A stretch of DNA of 31,551 bases from CAYFRC01 sp050946115. Lineage in GTDB: Bacteria; Bacillota; Clostridia; Christensenellales; Aristaeellaceae. Shown here piece by piece: positions 14,878-22,227 of this stretch. The stretch covers positions 1 through 31,551 of the forward strand of contig JBMNUF010000027.1 in assembly GCA_050946115.1 (NCBI GenBank), in the 5' to 3' direction. Made by a program: the position numbers and the translations under genes. Within the stretch, counting starts at the first letter, position 1. Every line of letters starts with the position of its first letter. The notes under the pieces are model-generated. The model saw nothing but the letters and a program-made list of their open reading frames with translations, was not told the DNA's origin and made no database searches.

Positions 14878-17290
14878 GAAAAAGCCGTCGGATATCCCGC
14901 CGCGCGGCGAGGTCGTGTTCCAGCGGCCTATGGAAGAGGTCATGCACGAGTGCATGATGCCGTATTCGGAATTCGTCATATTGGAAAGGGCGCTCCCGCG
15001 CGTCGAGGACGGGCTCAAGCCCGTGCAGCGGCGAATTCTGTACACCATGCATGAGTTGGGACTTACGCCCGACAAGCCGCACCGCAAGTGCGCCCGCATC
15101 GTGGGCGATTGCTTGGGCAAATACCACCCGCACGGGGATACCTCCGTATATGACGCGCTGACGAGGCTCGCGCAGCCCTTCGTAATGCGCGCGCCGCTCG
15201 TGGACGGGCACGGCAACTTCGGCTCCATCGACGGAGACAGCCCTGCCGCGATGCGCTACACCGAGGCTCGCATGACGCCGCAGGCACTGGAGCTTTTGCG
15301 CGACATCGACAAGGACACGGTCGATTTCCAGCTCAACTTCGACGATACGCAGAAGGAACCGTGCCTCTTGCCGGGCAGGTTTCCGAACCTGCTTGTCAAC
15401 GGCGCTACGGGCATCGCCGTGGGGCTTGCGACGAACATCCCGCCGCACAACCTCGCGGAAGTGATCGACGGCACCATCGCGCAGATCGACAACCCCAATA
15501 TCACCACAAAAGAACTCATGAAGCACATCCCCGCGCCGGATTTCCCGACGGGCGGCATTTTGCTCGAGGATGAGGAGCTCTTTACCGCATACGAAACGGG
15601 GCGCGGAAAATTGCAGGTGCGCGCGAAGGTGGATATCGAAAAGGGATCCGCCGGGCGAACGCTTCTCGTCGTGACGGAAGTTCCCTATCAGGTGAACAAG
15701 GCTGCCATGCTCGAAAAAATCCTCCGCCTGAGCGAGGACAAGAAGAACCTGTTTTCCGGCATCTACGACATCCGCGACGAATCCGACCGCACGGGCATGC
15801 GCGCGGTCGTCGAGCTGAAAAAGGACGCGAATCCGCAGAATGTTCTGAATGCGCTGTATAAGTATTCGGATTTGCAGGTTACCTTCGGCGTGAACATCGT
15901 CGCCATCGCGGGCGGAAAGCCCGTGCAGATGGGCATCAAGACGGTGCTTGCGCACTACATCCGCCACCAAAAGGAGGTCGTCACGCGGCGCACGCAGTAC
16001 GAGCTCGCACAGGCGAAGGCGCGCGCGCACATCCTGGAGGGGCTCATCAAGGCGGTGGACAACCTCGATGAGGTGATCCGCATCATCCGCGCGAGCAAAA
16101 CGCCCTCGGATGCGCGGACGAACCTGTGCGAACGGTTCGGCTTCACGCAGATTCAGTCGCAGGCGATTTTGGACATGCGCCTGCAGCGGCTGACCAACCT
16201 CGAGATCGTTTCGCTGCGAAAGGAATACGAGGAACTCCGCAAGCTGATCGAAAAGTTGGAGGGAATCTTAAAGAGCGAAAAGAAGCTGCTGCAGGTCATC
16301 CGCGAAGAGCTGCTTGAGACGCGAAAGAAATACGCGGACGCGCGGCGCACGAAGATCATACCGAAGCCGGACGGGGAGATCGTCATCGAGGAGGAAAAGC
16401 CCGTCGCGGAAGATGTGATCGTGCAGATCACGGACGGCGGCTTCCTACGGCGGCTGTCCTCCGGCAGGACGCCCGAGGAGGGCGGGACGATCTTCCGCCT
16501 GACGACGGATGATAGACTGTTTTTCGTCACGGACAAGGGCTTCTGCTATCCCGCGCAGGTTTCGCAGATTCCCGAATGCCGCCCGAAGGACAGGGGCTTG
16601 GCGCTGAGCGGGCTGCTGCCGGGGCTGGAAAACGACGAAGTGCTGATCGCGGTATGGGCGCTGCCAGATGGCGACGGGTATGCGGGCGAAGTGTTGTTCG
16701 TCACGGAAAAGGGGCAGGTCAAGCGGAGCAAATACGCCGATTACGAGGTGCGAAAGAACCGCTTCTCCGGAATCTCCCTAAAGGATGGCGACAGGCTCGT
16801 ATCCGTTTCGCGCATGGGCGAAGAAAAGCTGCTGCTTTTGATTACCCGATTGGGCATGGCGATGCAGTTCGACGTTTCCGAAGTCCCGACGACGGGGCGC
16901 ATGACATCGGGCGTGCGGGGCATTGCGCTCGGCGCGAACGATGCCGTCCTCTCCGCGATCCCGCACGACAGCGAGGGCGAAGTGCTGCTCGTGTCCGACA
17001 TGGGCTTTATGAAGCGGTGCCTGCTGGTGGATTTCGATCCGCGCGGACGCGGCGGCAAGGGCGTTGCATGCTTCAAATTCGTGAAAAACGCCGCAAACGG
17101 CGCGAAGCTCGTCGCGGCGCTCCCGGTCAAGGAGCCGTTCGATTTCGCGGTGACGCTCAAACGCAGCGGGCAGACGACGCTGAATACGGAGACAATTCGC
17201 ATCCAGCAGCGCGGGGACAAGGGCGTTCCGGTCGTTCCGTGTGTAATGGATGATTTGGTCGAAAGGGTTGACAAGGTTGAAAGGGGATAA
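14861..17290 (+). CDS. parC: Type IIA topoisomerase cleavage subunit, ParC-like
   Basis: This is the DNA cleavage and rejoining subunit. The winged helix has RALPRVEDGLKPVQRRILY, as in Gram-positive ParC (GyrA usually has ...VHRRILY). The quinolone region reads GKYHPHGDTSVYD, with Thr94 and Asp98 at the GyrA Ser83 and Asp87 positions. The catalytic tyrosine is Y133 in AAMRYTEARMT. The tower and coiled-coil domains follow, then a C-terminal propeller from about 510. The first blade (ITDGGFLRRLSSGRTPEEGG) lacks the Q-R-R-G-G-R-G GyrA box needed for DNA wrapping; a later G-R-G-G-K-G near residue 730 is only partly similar. This supports topoisomerase IV rather than gyrase. AGGAGG lies 8 bases before the ATG inside parE. 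Length 809 is normal. Confidence 0.85.
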   Translation: MARENKKKPSDIPPRGEVVFQRPMEEVMHECMMPYSEFVILERALPRVEDGLKPVQRRILYTMHELGLTPDKPHRKCARIVGDCLGKYHPHGDTSVYDALTRLAQPFVMRAPLVDGHGNFGSIDGDSPAAMRYTEARMTPQALELLRDIDKDTVDFQLNFDDTQKEPCLLPGRFPNLLVNGATGIAVGLATNIPPHNLAEVIDGTIAQIDNPNITTKELMKHIPAPDFPTGGILLEDEELFTAYETGRGKLQVRAKVDIEKGSAGRTLLVVTEVPYQVNKAAMLEKILRLSEDKKNLFSGIYDIRDESDRTGMRAVVELKKDANPQNVLNALYKYSDLQVTFGVNIVAIAGGKPVQMGIKTVLAHYIRHQKEVVTRRTQYELAQAKARAHILEGLIKAVDNLDEVIRIIRASKTPSDARTNLCERFGFTQIQSQAILDMRLQRLTNLEIVSLRKEYEELRKLIEKLEGILKSEKKLLQVIREELLETRKKYADARRTKIIPKPDGEIVIEEEKPVAEDVIVQITDGGFLRRLSSGRTPEEGGTIFRLTTDDRLFFVTDKGFCYPAQVSQIPECRPKDRGLALSGLLPGLENDEVLIAVWALPDGDGYAGEVLFVTEKGQVKRSKYADYEVRKNRFSGISLKDGDRLVSVSRMGEEKLLLLITRLGMAMQFDVSEVPTTGRMTSGVRGIALGANDAVLSAIPHDSEGEVLLVSDMGFMKRCLLVDFDPRGRGGKGVACFKFVKNAANGAKLVAALPVKEPFDFAVTLKRSGQTTLNTETIRIQQRGDKGVPVVPCVMDDLVERVDKVERG

Positions 17291-17296
17291 ACAACC

Positions 17297-18172
17297 ATGG
17301 GATATGTCCTTTTAGCGGTGACGATTTTCACCATACAGGTCTTTGCCAACAAGGAATTTACCAGACAGATGCCCGCGGGGCTCGCAGGCATGATGATCCA
17401 CAACGCGCTCACGCTCGCGATCGCAGCGGCGATCTGCGCGTGCTTCGGCGGGCTCGCGGTGCCCGACGGGACCGTGCTCAAGTTCTCCCTGATCGCGGGG
17501 GTCAATTTTACGCTGCTCCTCACGATGGGGCTTTTGTCGGTGGCGTCGGGGCCTTTGGGGCTGACGTCACTGCTCACGCGCGCGGGGATGCTCATCCCGA
17601 CCGTCGTCGGCTGCCTGTTCTGGGGCGAAAGCGTCACGTGGCTGAAGGTCGCGGGCGTGGCGTGCATGTTGGGGCTCTTCGCGCTCAACTCTTTGGGCGA
17701 AAAGGAAGCGGCGGGGGATGCGAAGTGGCTCCTATTCACCGCTTTGGCGATGGTTCTCAGCGGGCTTACGAGCACGATCAGTAAATCCTATACGCGTGCC
17801 GCGTCGAACGTTTCTGAACTGACGTATTGCATGTATTGGTTTTTGTGTACGGCGATCATCTGCAGCGCGTGTGCGTTGGTTCTTAAGATGCGGGGCACAT
17901 CCCTCGCGCCGTGGCTCGGGAAAACCGCGCGGAAGAAGCAGCTGCTCCTGTCGTTTCTGGCGGGCGCAGGCACCGCGGGTGGAAACCTCGCTGTGATGTA
18001 CGGCTTCCGCGCGATGGAGGCGTCGCTTTTGATCCCGCTCATCGAGGGCGGAATCGTGCTGCTGTCGGTCTTCCTGTCTGTTTTCCTGTATCGCGAAAAG
18101 TGCACGAAAAAGACGATCCTCTCGGCTGTGGTCGGCATCGCGGGCATTGTGCTTCTGGGGGCTGCGGGATGA
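17297..18172 (+). CDS. DMT/EamA-type membrane transporter
   Basis: The 291 residues hold about ten hydrophobic segments in two halves, with small residues in the helices and the last strong segment pair ASLLIPLIEGGIVLLSVFLSVFLY then KKTILSAVVGIAGIVLLGAAG. This is the drug/metabolite transporter (EamA) layout, where two five-helix repeats are duplicated. Members export or import small metabolites; no substrate can be inferred. AAGGGG lies 10 bases before the ATG, and the gene begins 6 bases after parC. Its stop overlaps the start of the pentapeptide protein (ATGA), so the genes are translated as a unit. Confidence 0.75.
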   Translation: MGYVLLAVTIFTIQVFANKEFTRQMPAGLAGMMIHNALTLAIAAAICACFGGLAVPDGTVLKFSLIAGVNFTLLLTMGLLSVASGPLGLTSLLTRAGMLIPTVVGCLFWGESVTWLKVAGVACMLGLFALNSLGEKEAAGDAKWLLFTALAMVLSGLTSTISKSYTRAASNVSELTYCMYWFLCTAIICSACALVLKMRGTSLAPWLGKTARKKQLLLSFLAGAGTAGGNLAVMYGFRAMEASLLIPLIEGGIVLLSVFLSVFLYREKCTKKTILSAVVGIAGIVLLGAAG

Positions 18173-18813
18173 AGCGCCTTTTGCCGAGGTGGGGGGAACC
18201 GCTGTGCGAAGGGGCGAACCTTTCCGAAATCGCACAGCGCGCGGCGATATCGCGCGACGAAATACGCGGCTTCGCCTTCCGCGCGGAGTCGCTTTCGGGC
18301 ATCTGCGCCGAAAGGCTCGAATTTTCCAAGTGCACCTTTACGGGCTGCACGTTTTCCGAAATGCAGGTGAAGCGGCTCTCCTTTGAGGACTGCGCGTTTG
18401 AAAAATGCGATTTGTCCGCGCTGCGCATTCCGCGTTGTGCCATGCTGCGCACAGAGATAGTGGGCTGCCGCCTGACGGGCACCGATTTGTCCGAGGCGAC
18501 GCTTTCGCACGTGCTGTTTGAAAACTGCCAAATGCTGTATGCCGATTTCACGAAGGCGAGGCTGCAGGCGGCGGAGCTGATCGGCTGCATCCTGCGCGAG
18601 GCGATGGCAAATAACGCGGTGCTGAAAGACGTATCGTTTGAAAAATGCGATTTGCGCACGGCGGAAATGCTGGAAACGAGGCTTAAGGGAGTCGATTTTT
18701 CGACCTGCGAAATCGAGAACCTGCGCGCGGCAGGGAATAATCTGTGCGGCGCGATCTTCGCCTACGAGCAGGCAGCGGATGTCGCGCGGATCATGGGAGT
18801 CGTACTGAAATGA
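18169..18813 (+). CDS. Pentapeptide-repeat protein, possible topoisomerase guard (Qnr/MfpA-like)
   Basis: A 214-residue protein. From about residue 36 to 195 the sequence falls into nearly 30 uninterrupted five-residue units with Leu, Phe, Ile or Met at the fourth position (for example RLEFS-KCTFT-GCTFS, RLSFE-DCAFE-KCDLS), which folds as a square right-handed beta-helix. The C-terminus (GAIFAYEQAADVARIMGVVL) resembles the dimerising tail of Qnr and MfpA. Such DNA-mimic proteins bind gyrase or topoisomerase IV and relieve quinolone poisoning. No loop insertions are obvious, as in MfpA rather than Qnr. The start overlaps the transporter stop, and the gene is two genes downstream of parC. Many pentapeptide proteins have other roles, so the target is inference from fold, size and position. 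Confidence 0.75.
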   Translation: MKRLLPRWGEPLCEGANLSEIAQRAAISRDEIRGFAFRAESLSGICAERLEFSKCTFTGCTFSEMQVKRLSFEDCAFEKCDLSALRIPRCAMLRTEIVGCRLTGTDLSEATLSHVLFENCQMLYADFTKARLQAAELIGCILREAMANNAVLKDVSFEKCDLRTAEMLETRLKGVDFSTCEIENLRAAGNNLCGAIFAYEQAADVARIMGVVLK

Positions 18814-19604
18814 GCTGCATCGCGTTTTCTGGGCACCAATCCGCCGTTCGGGAGACGGAATACGCCTTTGAAAATCTCCCCGAGGGGCTGAACGAAAAAA
18901 ACATCGTGTTCGTGGCGGATGTACACCATTCGCGCTCCTTTCCCGAGCGCGCGCTCGACGCGCTGTGCGAGACGATTCGCGCACTTGCGCCCGATATCCT
19001 CGTCATCGGCGGAGACAACGCGGAATCGGAACGGGAGCAGGAGGCATTTTTTGCGCGGATGGCGAACATCCCTGCGGAGATTTGCAAGGTGTGTGTCCCC
19101 GGAAACAACGATTGGGAGTGCTTTCACGGCAGCTATAAGCGGCTTAAAAGGCTGTGCGCCGCATCGGACGTGCGGCTTTTGGCGAACGAATGGATGGAGA
19201 TTCCGGTCGCGGGCGGGCGGCTCATCAATTGCGGTTGCGACGACGCAAAGTACGGGCAGCCGAAACCATCATCGCTTCCCTTGCACCGGAAACAGGGCGA
19301 TTTCGTGCTATTGGCGAGCCACTCGCCGCACGCCCTGCCGCGCATCTTGTCGGAGGATCGCGCAACGCCCGACCTCGTCCTCTGCGGACACACGCACGGC
19401 GGGCAGATTCGCATCGGGCGGATTTCCCCGTATCTCCTGTTGCGTAAAAAAATCCGAAACAATCCGTACTTTATCGCCTCGGGCGAAAGGGATTTTGGCG
19501 GGATGCGGCTTCTCGTGTCGTGCGGCGTGGGGATGAGCCGCCTGCCGCTGCGCGTCGGCGCAATGCCGGAAATTCATAAGATTGTTCTGCGAACGAGGGA
19601 ATAA
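18810..19604 (+). CDS. Calcineurin-like metallophosphoesterase with a GNND motif
   Basis: A 264-residue metallophosphoesterase of the YkuE/YaeI-like cytoplasmic-facing type. The metal-binding motifs appear in order: D37-V-H39, G68-D69-N, G98-N99-N100-D101, H171 in LLASHSPH, and G-H194-T-H196-GGQ. The third motif is normally G-N-H-D/E; the metal-ligand Asn is kept but the histidine that acts as general acid is Asn100 here. Activity may therefore differ. No signal peptide or membrane segment is seen. ATG at 18810 overlaps the pentapeptide gene stop. A terminator-like hairpin follows at 19609-19637. The substrate is unknown; related proteins hydrolyse phosphodiesters or lipid intermediates. Confidence 0.8.
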   Translation: MSCIAFSGHQSAVRETEYAFENLPEGLNEKNIVFVADVHHSRSFPERALDALCETIRALAPDILVIGGDNAESEREQEAFFARMANIPAEICKVCVPGNNDWECFHGSYKRLKRLCAASDVRLLANEWMEIPVAGGRLINCGCDDAKYGQPKPSSLPLHRKQGDFVLLASHSPHALPRILSEDRATPDLVLCGHTHGGQIRIGRISPYLLLRKKIRNNPYFIASGERDFGGMRLLVSCGVGMSRLPLRVGAMPEIHKIVLRTRE

Positions 19605-19608
19605 CGCC

Positions 19609-19637
19609 AAAACGGACAATTTTGCGGCGTCCGTTTT
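19609..19637 (+). terminator. Terminator-like hairpin after the topoisomerase operon
   Basis: AAAACGGAC pairs with GTCCGTTTT (9 base pairs, 11-base loop) 5 bases after the phosphoesterase stop. The final T-run is part of the stem, so termination may be partial. It separates the topoisomerase operon from zapA. Confidence 0.5.
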
Positions 19638-19678
19638 CTGCAACACTTCGCCGGAGCCGCGCCGGCATGGGAAATGCT

Positions 19679-19966
19679 ATGGAAAAAAGGCGAATCGTAA
19701 TCCGCGTTGCGGGCAGGGACTATACGGTTCTGAGCTACGACACGGAGGAATACATGCAGCGCGTGGCGCAGACGGTCGATAGGCAGATTTCGGATATCGC
19801 AACCGCCACGCGGGTGGCGCAGTCGGACGCGGCGGTACTCACTTGCCTGAGCTTTTGCGACGAGCTGCTAAAGGCGCAGGACGAAAACAGGCACCTTCGC
19901 GCGGAGCTCGAACGTGCGCATGCGCGCTACGGACTCACATCCGGCGCGCAGGGGGAGACGATTTGA
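19679..19966 (+). CDS. zapA: Cell division protein ZapA
   Basis: ZapA binds and cross-links FtsZ filaments at midcell. The 95-residue protein has the short N-terminal strand-rich head (RRIVIRVAGRDYTVLS), the conserved turn DTEEYMQRVAQTVDRQI, and a long C-terminal coiled coil (DELLKAQDENRHLRAELERAH), which is the full ZapA plan. I chose ATG at 19679 with GGGAAA upstream; an ATG 12 bases earlier is possible. The stop overlaps the U32 peptidase ATG, giving coupling. The order zapA, U32 peptidase, mutS2 is common in Bacillota. Confidence 0.8.
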   Translation: MEKRRIVIRVAGRDYTVLSYDTEEYMQRVAQTVDRQISDIATATRVAQSDAAVLTCLSFCDELLKAQDENRHLRAELERAHARYGLTSGAQGETI

Positions 19967-22215
19967 TGGAGCTTTTGTCGCCTGCGGGCAACATGGAATC
20001 GCTCTTCGCCGCGATTCGCAACGGCGCGGATGCCGTATACCTCGGGCTGCACGCGCTCAACGCGCGCGCGGGTGCGGGGAATTTCAGCCGCGACGAACTC
20101 GTTTCTGCATGCGAATACTGCCACGAGCGCGGCAAAAAAGTGTATGTGACGGTAAATACCTTGGTTAAGGAAAAGGAAATGCCCATGCTCGAGGATGTCG
20201 CGCGGCAGCTTTCGGATGCGGGCGCGGACGCGGCGATCGTGCAGGACTTCGGTGTGGGCAGGGCGCTTCGGCAAATGCTCCCAAACCTCGCGCTGCACGC
20301 CTCGACGCAGATGGCGCTGCACAACAGATATGGCGCGCGCTTCTGCATCGAAAACGGCTATGCGCGCATGATCATCGCGCGCGAGGCGACACTTTCGGAC
20401 ATCCGCGAATGCGCGGATGAAGGGGTTGAAGTTGAGGCGTTCGGACACGGCGCACTGTGCGTAGCTTGCTCGGGGCAGTGCCTGTTTTCCTCGATGGTGG
20501 GTGGAAGGAGCGGCAACCGCGGCATGTGCGCCCAGCCGTGCAGGCTCCCGTACACATTGGCAGAGAAGACGGGCTACCTGCTCTCGCCGAAGGACCTCAT
20601 GACGCTTCCGCACATCAAGGCGCTGCGCGATGCGGGCGTCGTGAGCCTGAAACTGGAGGGGCGGCTGAAGCGACCGGAATACGTCGCGGTCGTCACGAAA
20701 ATCTACCGCGAAGCCATCGACGGCATCGAAAACCCGAATGCGGCGAACGAACTGCGCCAGATATTCAACCGAGGCGGCTTCACGAAGGGGTATTTCTTCG
20801 GCGTGGACGATGCGGAACTGATGAGCACGGAAAAGCCCAACCACATGGGCGTTGCGGTCGGCAGGGCATTGGGAAACGGCAAAATCCTGTTGGAGGATGA
20901 CGTTGCGCCCGCAGACCAGCTGCTTCTGAACGAAAACCCGATCAGTCTCTCCGGACGAAAGGGTGAATACGTTTCCTGCGAAAGGGGAGGCAAGGGCATC
21001 GTTTACCGCCTTGCACACGATGAGCAGCTTCGCCGCGCGCGCCAAAGCTGGCAGGAGGCGGAAAAGCCCTCCGTGCCCATTGCGGGCGCATTCGCCTTCC
21101 GAAAAGGGGAGCGGGCGACGCTGTCTGTGTCCGACGGGGCGCATACCGCCTTTGCGGAGGGGGATATCGTACAGCCGGCGCAAAAGCCCGCAAGGCGCGA
21201 AACGCTCGAAGGCGCGCTGCGCAAGACGGGCGGAACACCTTATTTCTTTGAAAAACTGGATATGGAGATCGACGAGGGCGGCTATCTCCCCGTTTCGGCA
21301 ATAAACAATTTGCGCAGGGATGCGCTTTCCGCCTTGTCCGATGCGCGGCAAAAGCGCGAAATGCCCCTATACCCATTGAACCGAACGGAACCTTACTTCG
21401 TCAAAGAAGATAAGAAAGTGCGCCTGTCCGTCGAAGGTTCCGACTGGGACATCCTGCGCGAGGCATTGCGCTGCGGCGCGGACGAAATCTCGTTTTCGCC
21501 GAAGGATTTGACGAACCTCGCCTGTCCCTCCGATTTGCGCTTTGCGCTGAAGCTGCCGCCTGTGTGCCCTGCGGAGGATTTGGAAGCACTTCATCGCTTC
21601 GCGGAGGAACACGCCGCGCAAATCACATCCGTAGTCATCGCGAACGCGGGGCAGCTATCGCTCAAATGGCGCGCGCCGATAAGGGCGGATTTCATGCTGA
21701 ACGCGGCGAACGATTCCGCAGTGTCGTTTTTGTGGAATGCGGGCTGCGACAGCATCTGCCCCTCGATAGAGCTAACGCGCGCGGAGGCGCTGCAGCTCTC
21801 CTGCGAAAGGGAATGGGTCGTATACGGCAGGATCGCGCTGATGCAGCTTGCGCACTGCCCGAAAAACGCCTCCCTTGGCGGCGGAAAGCACGCCGCCTGT
21901 ACCCGCTGCGATATGGGGAACGGGAGCATAGAAGATACGCCGCTCATCGACCGCAGGCGCGTTCGGTTTCCGCTGGAGCGGATAAAAACCTCGCGCGGGT
22001 GCATCGTGCGGGTGCTCAACAGCGTGCCGATGAGCCTGCATGCGCGCAATGTGCCGCAGGAGGGCATTTGGCGCATCATCCTGACGGATGAAGATATGGA
22101 TAAAGCTCGTGCAATCACGTCCCTTTTTCGGGACAAGATCGACGGAAAAGACATCGGCGGCCGCGCGGCGGATTTTGAAGCGACATCCGGGCATTTCGCG
22201 CGGGAAACGCCATAA
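19963..22215 (+). CDS. Peptidase U32-family protein
   Basis: A 750-residue protein starting MELLSPAGNMESLFAAIRNGADAVYLG, the diagnostic opening of the U32 family. The signature region around residues 161-190 reads FGHGALCVACSGQCLFSS and GNRGMCAQPCR, whose cysteines bind an iron-sulfur cluster in studied relatives. The long C-terminal part matches the DUF3656-type extension of large clostridial members. Despite the name, several relatives act in RNA or quinone hydroxylation (RlhA, UbiU/V), so a modification enzyme is as likely as a protease. ATG at 19963 has GGGGGAG 8 bases upstream and overlaps the zapA stop; the frame is open further upstream inside zapA but has no suitable start. Confidence 0.85.
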   Translation: MMELLSPAGNMESLFAAIRNGADAVYLGLHALNARAGAGNFSRDELVSACEYCHERGKKVYVTVNTLVKEKEMPMLEDVARQLSDAGADAAIVQDFGVGRALRQMLPNLALHASTQMALHNRYGARFCIENGYARMIIAREATLSDIRECADEGVEVEAFGHGALCVACSGQCLFSSMVGGRSGNRGMCAQPCRLPYTLAEKTGYLLSPKDLMTLPHIKALRDAGVVSLKLEGRLKRPEYVAVVTKIYREAIDGIENPNAANELRQIFNRGGFTKGYFFGVDDAELMSTEKPNHMGVAVGRALGNGKILLEDDVAPADQLLLNENPISLSGRKGEYVSCERGGKGIVYRLAHDEQLRRARQSWQEAEKPSVPIAGAFAFRKGERATLSVSDGAHTAFAEGDIVQPAQKPARRETLEGALRKTGGTPYFFEKLDMEIDEGGYLPVSAINNLRRDALSALSDARQKREMPLYPLNRTEPYFVKEDKKVRLSVEGSDWDILREALRCGADEISFSPKDLTNLACPSDLRFALKLPPVCPAEDLEALHRFAEEHAAQITSVVIANAGQLSLKWRAPIRADFMLNAANDSAVSFLWNAGCDSICPSIELTRAEALQLSCEREWVVYGRIALMQLAHCPKNASLGGGKHAACTRCDMGNGSIEDTPLIDRRRVRFPLERIKTSRGCIVRVLNSVPMSLHARNVPQEGIWRIILTDEDMDKARAITSLFRDKIDGKDIGGRAADFEATSGHFARETP

Positions 22216-22227
22216 GGAGCGGGTATC

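Noticed and set aside
13003..15228. 741-codon open frame on the minus strand across parE and the start of parC
   Set aside because: It is antisense to two conserved genes, has low-complexity Arg/Leu/Val content and no ribosome site; it arises from strong G/C third-position bias. The same holds for the minus frame at 14828-16030 and several others.
12892..17290. Assignment of the topoisomerase pair as gyrB/gyrA
   Set aside because: The VQRRILY-type N-terminus and lack of a blade-one GyrA box favour ParE/ParC; still only moderately sure, since no phylogeny was run.
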